This document shows, piece by piece, positions 1 through 7,959 of a DNA stretch of 64,000 nt (position 1 is the stretch's first letter; each line of letters starts with the position of its first letter). The notes below the pieces were generated by a model. It did not search any database. It saw only the letters and a program-made list of their open reading frames with translations, and was not told where the DNA came from. The DNA comes from Alphaproteobacteria bacterium (GTDB lineage: Bacteria > Pseudomonadota > Alphaproteobacteria > Micavibrionales > Micavibrionaceae). The position numbers and the translations under genes are program-made. The stretch lies in the NCBI GenBank assembly GCA_002401695.1, contig NVTV01000021.1, positions 62,001 to 126,000 of the forward strand, written 5' to 3'.

Positions 1-1
1 T

Positions 2-58
2 GATCCTCGTGGTGTTTCGCGTTGGTGGCGCGCACGCGACAGTGAAAACGGGGAATGA
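2..58 (+). CDS. C-terminal tail of a gene cut by the window edge
   Basis: The first bases read through as an open frame of 18 codons (DPRGVSRWWRARDSENGE) closed by TGA, as expected for the last codons of a plus-strand gene that begins before the window. The arginine/tryptophan-rich tail is not recognised as any family. It would be convergent with the histidine-phosphatase gene that follows. It could equally be chance, because only 57 bases are visible. Confidence 0.25.
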   Translation, partial: DPRGVSRWWRARDSENGE

Positions 59-100
59 GCGTTTGAAATATAGATTTGAGTTCCCAAATTGAACGAGGGT

Positions 101-697
101 TCAGTCTTCTGGCGTGTTAGGTTCGCCAGTATAGGGTTTGCCGAAATAGGTGAGATTGGTGCTCACGGAGCCGTTTCTTGATGTAGTGACAATGTAGAGG
201 CGGTTATACTCATGATCTGCAAGAGGAGGTTTTGTATCTTCTCCGCCCATTAAAACAACACCGCCCGGCGTTGTTAAATTGTGTCCGACCACCAGGTGGT
301 TTCCATCGAGCTTCATGAGGCGTGCAATAAAGGTCGGCATATCATAGGGGTCATAAATTTCTATTCCCAACCCAAGGGCTGTCGCCAGAGGGGCGACCGT
401 TGCTTTTGTCCTTACAGTCTCGCTAGAGTGAATTTGTGTGATGCCTTTGTCTTTTAAAATGTTGGCTAGAGTTTGCGCACGTTGTTTCCCGACATCTGAT
501 AGATCTGGATCAGGGGCATTAGGCAGGATTTCTGCATGCCGGACAAAATAAACTGTCGTGATTAATTCTTGCTCTGGATATGTAGCACAGGATGGTAAAA
601 TGAGCAGAGTTGTAAGGCTAATAAATAAAATTTTTAAAATGTTAAAACGACGCAAATTAAAAGAGACGGTTTGTTTGCCAAATGTATGTATATTCAT
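101..697 (-). CDS. Histidine phosphatase superfamily lipoprotein
   Basis: A 198-residue protein with a hydrophobic N-terminal segment ending in a lipobox (LPSC, Cys about residue 37), so probably an exported lipoprotein. The phosphoglycerate-mutase-like fold is shown by the RHA catalytic motif (VYFVRHAE), the HSSETVRTKATVAPLA segment with the second arginine, and the late VVGHN histidine. Family members transfer phosphate through the RHG histidine; here the motif is RHA, which is common in SixA-like branches. Substrate unknown. The start ATG at 697 has AGAAGG upstream. It lies downstream of the alkaline phosphatase on the same strand, so this end of the window holds two phosphatase-type proteins. 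Confidence 0.85.
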   Translation of the reverse strand: MNIHTFGKQTVSFNLRRFNILKILFISLTTLLILPSCATYPEQELITTVYFVRHAEILPNAPDPDLSDVGKQRAQTLANILKDKGITQIHSSETVRTKATVAPLATALGLGIEIYDPYDMPTFIARLMKLDGNHLVVGHNLTTPGGVVLMGGEDTKPPLADHEYNRLYIVTTSRNGSVSTNLTYFGKPYTGEPNTPED

Positions 698-715
698 GTT
701 TCTAACCTTCTGGCT

Positions 716-913
716 CTAAGACTTAACATGATTCATGTGTACTATGGTTGTATCATTTACGGTAATATGGAAACGGGCGTTATTCGCATTATTTGGGTAA
801 TAGATATGCCCGAGCAACTCTTCTGTTCTCTCCACTGATGATGACCAGTTGTAGCCATAGTCAGAATGAATTCCCAGCTCTGGAAGCCCTTGTATTGGGC
901 AAAAGCCTTCAGG
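716..913 (-). pseudogene. Remnant open frame between the two phosphatase genes
   Basis: The 332-base gap between the neighbouring genes holds a minus-strand frame of about 60 codons without a start. It reads GLPELGIHSDYGYNWSSSV, then ERTEELLGHIYYPNN, and ends in a TAG at 716-718; a TAG also lies just upstream of it. The composition looks like folded-protein sequence rather than random DNA, so this is probably the 3' end of a decayed gene. The family is not recognised. Nothing else is seen in the gap. Confidence 0.3.
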
Positions 914-1029
914 CTACTTCTGTGCATAAGCGGACACTGGACGTGGGCTTAAAACGCCCAAAATAAACACTCACGTATTGATGGATAACCCCGGGCAGGG
1001 GACTTTAATGACTTAGCGCATTATTGACT

Positions 1030-2886
1030 CTATGGGGCATTTACAGAAACCGGTTCACCGTCCTGCTTGGGACGAATTTCCATTAATTTTGCTACATCTC
1101 GTTTGCCTAACAATCCCCAATACCGTCTTTTCCGTTTCACAGTCTTATTGATGTCGAGAATACGTGCGCAATACGCGGCGGCAAAACCAATTATTCCGTC
1201 ATTGATTGTCTCCTCCTTTTCAAATATTTTGTCGATATGTAGCCAAAGAAGCCGCCCCATCACCTCCGGCATTGGAGACCGATACCAGCTCTTTGAAGGA
1301 TCGAGAGGTTGGTTGCGCCCATATTTTGCGAATGCCGCTTGTCCCCAAGCTACTGCAAGGGGTTCTTCTAAAAGATGGTAGAAGTTTTTTGATTTTGCAG
1401 GGCAGACGTCTAGGAATTGCTTCGACAGAACGCGTTTTTGTTCTTGTGGCTGATTGGCGCTGATATAATGTACTGCCTCATGCATAGTGACTTCACTCAA
1501 ATCATCTTGATGAGAGTGACGTACAGGATGTCTATATAAAAGAAAGGTTTGCCCCTTCAAATATGCAAGGGTCCGATTGATTGGTGGCCACCATATAAAA
1601 TGAACTTTGAGTTCTAGGTCTAGGACCTCATCTTGGGTAAGAGCAGCATCTCCCTCGCGCGGGTTTATTCCGTTTTGATATCCGAGTGTTGTATAGGGTT
1701 TTCCATCACCATCTAGATAGGGCTCGTTAGCTGGGTTCATATCGTCATCAAAGGAATGCACCAGCCCTAAAATTGGATTGCCGATTACCGGATACCCTGC
1801 GATTGTAAATACATGCGAGTGATCAGCCGTCACAAGTATCAATGTGTCTTCGTCATTGGTTAGACTGTCAGCCAGCTCAACAGCTTTCGCAAGTTCTTCC
1901 GTTTCGCTTAAGGCCCGATAGGCGTTTGATGCATGGTGGGCGTGATCTATTCGGCCAGACTCGATCATAAGAAAATAACCTGTATTCCGCGCCTCAAGGT
2001 TTTCAATAGCAAATTGCGTAAGCTCTCTCAAGCCAGGCTCTTTCTCATTATCTCTAGAGGTTTCGAATGATAAATGGGACTTCTTGAACAAGCCTAATAC
2101 AGATTGAGTATCCGCGGCGTCAAGGTTGCGGAGTTGATCTGCGCTACTCACATATACATGCTTGGAACTTTTCCGCTCCCACGCTACCGTTAAATCTTTT
2201 CCGTCTACCCTACCATCTTCAATTTTATTGGCAGGTAAAAAAGATCGTTGCCCGCCGCCCAATACTACATCCAATCCATTACCCGATTTAAAATCGATCA
2301 ATTGAGTGGCTAAATCGGTACACCCTTTTTCTTTTGCAGTTTCTGATAAATCTTTATCACTTTCCCATTCGCGGTCATAAGCGTGGCCATAGACTGCGGC
2401 AGGCGTTGCGTGGGTAATTCTGGCTGTTGAGATGATGCCCGTTGACATGCCAGCGTCTTCTACAAGCTCCGCAAATAATTTTGGCGCAACACCACTACCT
2501 CGAAGGCAACCCGCAAAAAGAGCGCCTGGCTGAACGTTTATTTTGTTCAACTGGGTTTTCATCCCCGTATTCATAGCACTCGCAGTACCTGCTGAATCAG
2601 AGACTTGGGCGTCCAAATTATAAGTCTTAACAAGTGCTACATTAGGATATTCTTCAAAAGACAACGAATTGTCTTCTCCGCTCATGCCCTTGTTTTGGCC
2701 TGCAAAAATACGGGCTGCCGTGATTGTTGATATACCCATGCCGTCGCCGATAAACAGGATGACATTTTTTGCTTTGTTCGGATTATTAAACGCAGAGACT
2801 GTGCTCACGTCTGTAGTTTGGCAGGCTGACATTGTTGTCCCAACGATCAGCGTTGCGGCTAGCTTTAATACAGTAAATTTTTGCAT
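1030..2886 (-). CDS. Alkaline phosphatase lipoprotein with a replaced, HExxH-bearing C-terminus
   Basis: 618 residues. An N-terminal lipoprotein signal (SAC, Cys22) is followed by a PhoA-type alkaline phosphatase core: metal-binding GDGMG (Asp48), the nucleophile Ser98 in DSAGTASAMNTG, ESGRIDHAHH (about 309-318) and TADHSHVF (about 353-360). This core hydrolyses phosphomonoesters in the periplasm. The usual last block, with the zinc-binding histidine in an SETHGGEDV-type motif, is absent. After about residue 423 the protein continues for about 195 residues into unrelated sequence with HEAVH (469-473) and a downstream LLEEP glutamate pair (507-508), resembling a gluzincin metalloprotease site. 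The start ATG has a GAGGA ribosome site. Either an in-frame deletion fused two genes or this is a real two-domain protein. Phosphatase activity is doubtful without the missing histidine. Confidence 0.85.
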   Translation of the reverse strand: MQKFTVLKLAATLIVGTTMSACQTTDVSTVSAFNNPNKAKNVILFIGDGMGISTITAARIFAGQNKGMSGEDNSLSFEEYPNVALVKTYNLDAQVSDSAGTASAMNTGMKTQLNKINVQPGALFAGCLRGSGVAPKLFAELVEDAGMSTGIISTARITHATPAAVYGHAYDREWESDKDLSETAKEKGCTDLATQLIDFKSGNGLDVVLGGGQRSFLPANKIEDGRVDGKDLTVAWERKSSKHVYVSSADQLRNLDAADTQSVLGLFKKSHLSFETSRDNEKEPGLRELTQFAIENLEARNTGYFLMIESGRIDHAHHASNAYRALSETEELAKAVELADSLTNDEDTLILVTADHSHVFTIAGYPVIGNPILGLVHSFDDDMNPANEPYLDGDGKPYTTLGYQNGINPREGDAALTQDEVLDLELKVHFIWWPPINRTLAYLKGQTFLLYRHPVRHSHQDDLSEVTMHEAVHYISANQPQEQKRVLSKQFLDVCPAKSKNFYHLLEEPLAVAWGQAAFAKYGRNQPLDPSKSWYRSPMPEVMGRLLWLHIDKIFEKEETINDGIIGFAAAYCARILDINKTVKRKRRYWGLLGKRDVAKLMEIRPKQDGEPVSVNAP

Positions 2887-2928
2887 GATTTATTCCTCAA
2901 TATAGTTACCTGCAATAGGATCAAATTT

Positions 2929-4101
2929 TCACTTTTCTTCTTTCGCGGCCAGTGTTTTTTCATATTCATGCCTATAGGCATTTCGGTGTTTGAATATCCA
3001 ATCTTGGTGGATTTGCGCCTTATCCATTCTGTCCGATTTTTCGTAAATTTGAGCCAATTGTTGATGTATGCGAAGCGCTGTGTTCCAATCTATACCGGTT
3101 GCTTGGCGCAATCCTTCTTCCAATGTAGTTTCTACCAATTGGGCTGTGCCATTTTGTTGGTGCACGCGTGCTAAAAATTGGTAAAGCGTCATATTCCCGG
3201 GATCGACCTTAAGAGCTTGGTTAAGCTTACTTTCAGCCTCATCCCAATCGGGCGTTTCATTACGCACTGCCGCAACAGCAGACATCAATAAACTTTGTGC
3301 CTGGATCCATTCGGCGTCCCACGAGGAGACCTTTTCCTGTGGGTTGAAAACTACGAGGCCGTCTGGAAGATCATCAACAAGGACTTTGTTTTTATTAAGC
3401 CAAACCGGATTAACTTTATCGCCCACCCATTCTTCAATAGTCTCAAGGCCATCCCCCCCAGTCATCGTGATATTAGGTATTTTATAATGCATAGGAATGA
3501 CAGTCGATGCATTGAGCACATCTTTTAATCGAGCAATTTCTGCATGGTCTATAGTATTGGTTATGATGACATCAACTGAACCGATCGCGCTCAGTTCGCT
3601 ATCCGATAAGCGGCGTGCGTCACCCATATGCACAAATTTCTTAGTATCTGTCGAAATAATCCATATCGTATTTAACGGGTCTTGCCCGTTTTGTTTCATT
3701 TCGTCCGCGCCGTCATGCTCACTTTGTATTCCCTGAATATGGAATTCGCCAATTTTGGCGGAGGTAGGCTCTCGAAAAACTTCCGTAGTTTCGTCAAAGT
3801 AATAGCTTGCGTCATGGTCGAAATGAGAGTGTGAGATGAGCACTGCGTTAGCGGTTAAATTATCGGGATATTTATACCCCAACCAAATCCGGCTATTGTA
3901 GGGATCAGTGACAATGGACACACCATTGCTATCTGTAAATTTGAAGGAAGCGTGTGCAATATATTCTATCTCTACACTCGCCTCTTGAGAGGGGGGGGGT
4001 TCACTCCCACATGCTTGTAAAATAACGAGCATAGCGCCCATCCAAAATGCTTTAAAAAAAGCAACGTCCTTACGTATTGAAAGCTTATCTATTGTTTGCA
4101 T
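2929..4101 (-). CDS. Metallo-beta-lactamase-fold lipoprotein with C-terminal TPR-like region
   Basis: 390 residues from the ATG at 4101, which has GGAG seven bases upstream; the GTG at 4113 is less likely. The lipobox LQAC (Cys31) indicates an exported lipoprotein. The MBL fold carries HSHFDHD (His91, His93, Asp95, His96), GDARRLSD, and a late PMHYKIP histidine, resembling UlaG/RomA-type zinc hydrolases. The C-terminal 130 residues (SKLNQALKVDPGNMTLYQFL and following) look like tetratricopeptide helices. It follows the alkaline phosphatase in reverse gene order, 42 bases apart, so the two are probably cotranscribed. A run of nine C (coding strand) encodes the prolines just after the lipobox and could slip. 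Substrate unknown. Confidence 0.85.
   Translation of the reverse strand: MQTIDKLSIRKDVAFFKAFWMGAMLVILQACGSEPPPSQEASVEIEYIAHASFKFTDSNGVSIVTDPYNSRIWLGYKYPDNLTANAVLISHSHFDHDASYYFDETTEVFREPTSAKIGEFHIQGIQSEHDGADEMKQNGQDPLNTIWIISTDTKKFVHMGDARRLSDSELSAIGSVDVIITNTIDHAEIARLKDVLNASTVIPMHYKIPNITMTGGDGLETIEEWVGDKVNPVWLNKNKVLVDDLPDGLVVFNPQEKVSSWDAEWIQAQSLLMSAVAAVRNETPDWDEAESKLNQALKVDPGNMTLYQFLARVHQQNGTAQLVETTLEEGLRQATGIDWNTALRIHQQLAQIYEKSDRMDKAQIHQDWIFKHRNAYRHEYEKTLAAKEEK
3991..3999. repeat. G9/C9 homopolymer inside the MBL lipoprotein gene
   Basis: Nine consecutive G on the plus strand (CCC CCC CCC in the gene) encode three prolines immediately after the lipobox cysteine. A one-base slip would shift the frame near codon 36 and remove the whole hydrolase domain, so the tract could act as a phase-variation switch. 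Confidence 0.5.
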
Positions 4102-4160
4102 TATTTTCTCCACTCATAGTCGTATGAATTTAATGACCCCACGTTAGAGGGCGTCAGCTA

Positions 4161-5003
4161 TTAATTTGAATCAAACTCGGTCATACCCTTTTTTAAAAAG
4201 TAAAGAGCCACACAAAAAACCATGATAGCCATAACAGCGCCGAACTCGTCTATATACCACGGTGATTTAGGGTTAGAAACGGTTATGGGCGTAAACACTT
4301 TTTGGGTAAATATATTCCAGCTCATGTGGTACATTACAGGCGGCCACAAGCTTTTGGACTTCAAGCGTAGATAGGCCATGATAATACCGCTAGAAACAAC
4401 ACTCAGAGTCAGAAAAAATAACTGGTAATATAGCGGAGTCACGCTGTTTCCATACAGACCATTAATAACGAGAGGCCAGTGCCACACAGCCCAAATGAGG
4501 CCACTAACAAGTGCGACCATAGGAAATGACATTAACTTACTCAACTCAGGAACGAGAAGCCCCCGCCAGCCTAGTTCTTCTCCTAAAATACTCGGGATTG
4601 AAACAACAGCGCTCACACTTGCCGTAAGTATAATGTGAAATGCTAATATTTTAAAGTCAGTCCACTGAATTAAGTTATAACTTTCCTTTTGGGTGGCTAA
4701 AAATTCAACATTATAAAATCCACCGAATCCCATTGTCCAAATAATTAAATGTGCAACAAAGATAATAGCCAGCGGTATCAGACACCCCATCCAAATGTAT
4801 TTCCACTGACCCCACTCCCAACCTAAGGAGGCTAACTTTTTCTTTCTGACGATGCATGTTAATACTGTAGCGAGGCCGACAGAAAGCATTAAAGGCGTTG
4901 CTTGTTCAGTTCTAAAAATTAGCCAATAGCCGACAAAATATAGCAATAACACAAACGAAAAAAACACGGATAAAGTTAAGATAGTATCTCTGGAATGCTT
5001 CAT
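4161..5003 (-). CDS. CPBP family intramembrane glutamic endopeptidase
   Basis: A polytopic membrane protein of about 280 residues with the CPBP/CAAX-protease signature: motif 1 EELGWRGLLVPEL, motif 2 WAVWHWPL and motif 3 YHMSWN, which together form the glutamate/histidine active site inside the membrane. Bacterial members process membrane proteins or give bacteriocin immunity; the target here is unknown. I prefer the ATG at 5003 (GGAG eight bases upstream) to a GTG at 5030 nine codons earlier. It runs in the same direction as the MBL gene, 59 bases upstream of it, and may belong to the same unit. Confidence 0.85.
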   Translation of the reverse strand: MKHSRDTILTLSVFFSFVLLLYFVGYWLIFRTEQATPLMLSVGLATVLTCIVRKKKLASLGWEWGQWKYIWMGCLIPLAIIFVAHLIIWTMGFGGFYNVEFLATQKESYNLIQWTDFKILAFHIILTASVSAVVSIPSILGEELGWRGLLVPELSKLMSFPMVALVSGLIWAVWHWPLVINGLYGNSVTPLYYQLFFLTLSVVSSGIIMAYLRLKSKSLWPPVMYHMSWNIFTQKVFTPITVSNPKSPWYIDEFGAVMAIMVFCVALYFLKKGMTEFDSN

Positions 5004-5191
5004 TTGCGGCTCCAGACTTGCGATGTGCACCGGACATGCTGATGGCTTGTGTTTATATTTATCATTACATCCAATTTATTATTTAAAGCTACAATTTTAT
5101 TGTTTAAGGGCAAGTATGTATTGTAATTCAATATGTATAGCAAGAGTGAACCGCCCTGCCAGACCTAGATGGTAAACCGGTACTCTGAATT

Positions 5192-5470
5192 ATGACATTT
5201 TGTATGGCCGAAACCCTATCAACCAATAGCGGCGCAGTGAAAGCCGTTGGCGTTCTGACGGGCGCGGACTTTGGAAGTTTTTGGCAGCCCGATGAAGCTT
5301 TCTGCGACATCTTGCGCGACAAAGGCGTGGTCAATCAGATGGTAGGCGATATAGCGAGGAAATCCACTGCACAAGGTTGCATCACCGATACACCGCCTGT
5401 AAAGCGGCTCCGTCCCGAAAATAGCGCGCGCCGTATTTGTATTATAGATCCTATTATTCCGAAAGGTTGA
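5192..5470 (+). pseudogene. ParB-like partition protein remnant (C-terminal part)
   Basis: The frame contains a stretch (residues about 5-50: MAETLSTNSGAVKAVG, then FWQPDEAFCDILRDKGVVN) that closely resembles the C-terminal domain of plasmid-type ParB/RepB nuclease-like proteins of Alphaproteobacteria. The N-terminal ParB domain is missing. The last 35 codons (TPPVKRLRPENSARRI) do not fit the family, suggesting a frameshift or junction. No convincing ribosome site precedes it. It lies at the left edge of the G+C-rich cassette and probably records plasmid-derived DNA. Assignment is from remembered family sequence and needs an alignment. Confidence 0.5.
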
Positions 5471-5497
5471 CTGAACCTCTGATCTCGCCGAGCGCTC

Positions 5498-5863
5498 CTA
5501 AAAACTTTCAGTAACTGCTTCCCGCAACGCCTTTAATCTGTGCCCTACATTGACGATTGCTTCGAGTGCAGGAATCAGTTCGGCACCCAACGGAGTCAGT
5601 TCATATTCAACCGATGGCGGCGATGTGGAGCGCACGTACCGCTTAATTACGCCGCGACTTTCCAGCTCACGGAGTCGGCGCGATAAGACTTTGGCAGATA
5701 CTGGTGGGATGTCAGATCGAAGCTCGCTGAACCGTCTTTGACCCGCGCGCAAGCACCAAATAACATTGGGGGCCCAAGCGCCAGAGATCACAGTCATGCA
5801 CTCGGTCAGCATGCATGGTTCGGGCGGGAGGGGTGATTTATTCTTACGCATTTTAAGGGACAT
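5498..5863 (-). CDS. HxlR family transcriptional regulator
   Basis: 121 residues of MarR-like winged-helix HxlR type: the near-N-terminal cysteine (PCMLTECMTVISGAW), the recognition region RFSELRSDIPPVSAKVLSRRLRELESRGVIKR, and the wing VEYELTPLGAEL. HxlR proteins are small dimeric regulators that often sense electrophiles or redox state through the conserved cysteine. It is transcribed divergently from the GST/NTF2/tautomerase/DMT operon, so it probably controls that operon. The ATG at 5863 has AGG about nine bases upstream. The shared intergenic region holds a perfect inverted repeat at 5895-5918. Confidence 0.92.
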   Translation of the reverse strand: MSLKMRKNKSPLPPEPCMLTECMTVISGAWAPNVIWCLRAGQRRFSELRSDIPPVSAKVLSRRLRELESRGVIKRYVRSTSPPSVEYELTPLGAELIPALEAIVNVGHRLKALREAVTESF

Positions 5864-5894
5864 ATAAAGTAACCTAGTATCTTCGGGGTAACGG

Positions 5895-5918
5895 GTTTCT
5901 TTGGTATACTTAAGAAAC
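5895..5918. promoter_or_regulatory. Candidate HxlR operator, inverted repeat GTTTCTT-N10-AAGAAAC
   Basis: A perfect 7-bp inverted repeat (5895-5901 and 5912-5918, 17 bp centre to centre) lies between the divergent HxlR gene and the GST operon. Position and symmetry fit a dimeric winged-helix regulator. Binding is inferred. Confidence 0.45.
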
Positions 5919-5982
5919 TAGATTGCCAAGAGAAAAATATTCGTTCACTTCTGCGCTTGTCATTACCAACAAGGAAAAAAAG

Positions 5983-6597
5983 ATGAAACTTTATTATAAA
6001 CCCGGTGCCTGCTCAATGGCAGCTCATATATTACTCAGTGAAACCAATGCTCCCTATTCGCTTGAAAAGGTCGACACCATCGCTGGCACGACAGAGACAG
6101 GTGCGGACTATATCGCCATTAACCCGCGTGGTTATGTGCCGGCGCTAGAGCTAGACAACGGCGCCATAATCACGGAAAATATTGCGTTGCTCCAGTTTCT
6201 GGCGGGTCAGTTTCCCGAACTCGGTCTTGAGCCTCCCGAGGGAGAATTGGGCCAGATAAGGGTTCTGGAGGCGCTAAGCTATCTCTCGTCCGAGCTGCAC
6301 AAGGCATTCACCCCGTTCTTCTCCGCGCGCGTGATGGGGCCAGAGGAAAAGGCCGCAGCCCACGCTAAACTCTCATCGAGTATCGGACAGATTGAAGCCA
6401 TGCTATCGGACGGCCGGCCTTACTTGACGGGTACGGATATTACGGTGGCGGACTTCTATGCCTTTGTGATTCTCAACTGGACCAACTTTATCGACGTTTC
6501 GTTACAGCCTTGGCCAAAGACAACCGCCTTTGTAGAAAAGATTGCTCAACGTCCGTCGGTTCAGCGTGTCTTGAAGAAAGAAGGACTCGCGGCGTGA
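5983..6597 (+). CDS. Glutathione S-transferase family protein
   Basis: 204 residues from the ATG at 5983, which has AAGGA upstream; an earlier in-frame ATG at 5923 lacks a ribosome site. It starts MKLYYKPGACSMAAHILLSE, typical of beta-class bacterial GSTs with the Cys10 active site (PGACS). The thioredoxin-fold N-terminal half ends with the glutathione-binding ENIALLQFLA, followed by the all-helical C-terminal domain (VADFYAFVIL). It conjugates or reduces electrophilic compounds with glutathione in the cytoplasm. First gene of a tightly packed operon; its TGA overlaps the next gene's GTG by four bases. With the HxlR gene it suggests a detoxification cassette. Confidence 0.93.
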   Translation: MKLYYKPGACSMAAHILLSETNAPYSLEKVDTIAGTTETGADYIAINPRGYVPALELDNGAIITENIALLQFLAGQFPELGLEPPEGELGQIRVLEALSYLSSELHKAFTPFFSARVMGPEEKAAAHAKLSSSIGQIEAMLSDGRPYLTGTDITVADFYAFVILNWTNFIDVSLQPWPKTTAFVEKIAQRPSVQRVLKKEGLAA

Positions 6598-6971
6598 CGT
6601 CCGCGGTCGAGGAAATTAGACAGGTTTTGCAGGCCTATTTCGACGGTCTCTACCACTGCGACGTCGAAAAACTTGGAAAAGTCTTCCATCCTCGGGCCAT
6701 TTACGCAACCGCGGATGAAAATCCTCCCCTCATTCGCTCTATGCCGGAATACTTTCCTGTTGTGGCTGCTCGCGCGTCGCCTGCATCTCGAAACGAGACG
6801 CGTAAGGATTTTATCGACGCAGTTGAACTAGTTGGTGACAACACCGCAATGGCGCGGGTACGCTGTAGCATCGGCGATCGCGATTTCGTCGATGTCCTAT
6901 CCCTCATTCGCGAGAATGGGGAGTGGAAGATCATCGCGAAAGTTTTCCAAATTATTCGAAACCAAACATAA
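6594..6971 (+). CDS. NTF2-like (putative lumazine-binding type) protein
   Basis: 125 residues, starting at a GTG that overlaps the GST stop (GTGA). It begins VTSAVEEIRQVLQAYFDGLY, with FHPRAIYAT, then late DFVDVLSLIRENGEWKIIAKVFQ, the hallmark of the NTF2-like/lumazine-binding family (a cone-shaped alpha+beta fold used by small enzymes and binding proteins). The reading frame continues upstream inside the GST gene, but translational coupling makes the overlapping GTG the natural start. Function unknown; its place between a GST and a tautomerase suggests a small-molecule enzyme. Confidence 0.8.
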   Translation: MTSAVEEIRQVLQAYFDGLYHCDVEKLGKVFHPRAIYATADENPPLIRSMPEYFPVVAARASPASRNETRKDFIDAVELVGDNTAMARVRCSIGDRDFVDVLSLIRENGEWKIIAKVFQIIRNQT

Positions 6972-6984
6972 AGGAAATATTACC

Positions 6985-7200
6985 ATGCCATTTGTCAACA
7001 TCAGGGTAACGCGAGAGGGCGTGACGCCCGACCAGAAAGCGAGACTTATAAAAGGGGTCACCGAACTGCTTGTCGATGTGCTCGGCAAATCCCCCGCCAC
7101 AACCTTCGTCGTTATTGACGAGGTCGACATGGAGAACTGGGGTGTTGGCGGTATGCCGGTCGCGGACTGGCGCGCCAGTCAGAAGGTGATAGAGCCGTGA
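6985..7200 (+). CDS. 4-oxalocrotonate tautomerase family protein
   Basis: 71 residues beginning MPFVNIRVTREGVTPDQKAR. After removal of Met, Pro1 would be the catalytic base of the tautomerase superfamily. The helix KARLIKGVTELLVDVLGK and the strand TFVVIDEVDMENWGVGG match 4-OT subunits, which form hexamers and isomerise unsaturated oxo-acids or related compounds. AAGGAA lies about nine bases before the ATG. It overlaps the following membrane gene by GTGA. Part of the HxlR-linked cassette; substrate unknown. Confidence 0.92.
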   Translation: MPFVNIRVTREGVTPDQKARLIKGVTELLVDVLGKSPATTFVVIDEVDMENWGVGGMPVADWRASQKVIEP

Positions 7201-7643
7201 GCTTTCCCTTTAACTGGATGTCCGGCGTCATGCTTCTTGCGGGCGTCGGCATTCCTGTCATGGCGGCTCTGAACAGTGCACTCGGTGCACGCATTGGTGC
7301 GGCGGGGGCGGCGGCAAGCCTGTTCGCAGTAGCGTTGTGTTGCTCATTGACTGCCTTGCTTGCGTCCAGAAGCACAAGTTGGTCGGCTATGGCCGGCATA
7401 CCCGTTCATCTTTTTGCCGGTGGCATATTCGTCGCATTCTATGTCCTCTCGATTACAACGCTGGCACCGAAAATGGGCGTTGCGACGGCGGTGCTGTTCG
7501 TTATTTTGGGTCAACTTGGTACGGCCGCAGCGATCGATCATTTTGGCCTGTTGGGAGCGGCGAAAGCGGCGATTACGCCGACCCGTTTCGTCGGACTGGT
7601 CCTTGTGACTATGGGCGTTCTGTTAGCGCGAAGACCAACTTGA
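7197..7643 (+). CDS. DMT family transporter (DUF606/YdcZ type)
   Basis: 148 residues with five predicted membrane segments: MSGVMLLAGVGIPVMAALNSALG, SLFAVALCCSLTALL, a third near LFAGGIFVAFYVLSITTLA, VATAVLFVILGQLGTAAAIDHF, and FVGLVLVTMGVLLARR. The glycine-rich GIPVMAALNSALGARIG start is characteristic of the DUF606 half-size drug/metabolite transporters, which act as dimers. GTG start overlapping the tautomerase stop, last gene of the cassette. It may export the compound on which the GST or tautomerase acts. Base composition is G+C-rich like its operon partners. Confidence 0.88.
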   Translation: MSFPFNWMSGVMLLAGVGIPVMAALNSALGARIGAAGAAASLFAVALCCSLTALLASRSTSWSAMAGIPVHLFAGGIFVAFYVLSITTLAPKMGVATAVLFVILGQLGTAAAIDHFGLLGAAKAAITPTRFVGLVLVTMGVLLARRPT

Positions 7644-7699
7644 TTGGCTTGTCTTATTGTGAGGATGTTAAAATAGTTAGAACCTCAAGAGATCAAGAT

Positions 7700-7804
7700 A
7701 TGAGTAGAGTTTTAGCTGAAGGATGTATGTGCGGTGACATCGCATTCACCGTAAATGATGACTTTAAAGCTATCTATCTATGTCACAGTAACCAGTGTCA
7801 GTAA
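7700..7804 (+). pseudogene. Truncated copy of a GFA-family gene (5' end only)
   Basis: The 34-codon open frame (MSRVLAEGCMCGDIAFTVND, then FKAIYLCHSNQCQ, stop) matches the first 34 residues of the intact GFA-family gene 156 bases downstream: the zinc motifs GCxCG and CHxxQC are both kept. The rest of the domain is absent and the frame ends at TAA. It looks like a partly diverged duplicate that has been truncated. A translated peptide would hold at most half of a zinc site. Confidence 0.75.
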
Positions 7805-7959
7805 TCACAAACGTCCATAGGTTGCTTGACCAATCACTGTTCTGGATATTCCGAACGTCGACAACGACCAACACAGCGAATATCTGTTTTTGTGCGGAAA
7901 CGGTGAACCAATTAGAATTATTAAATGAAGATAGTGTAAGCGTAAAAAGGAAGTAAGTT

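Noticed and set aside
6510..6593. N-terminal extension of the NTF2-like protein into the GST gene
   Set aside because: It would overlap GST by 88 bases; the GTG overlapping the stop is the normal coupled start.
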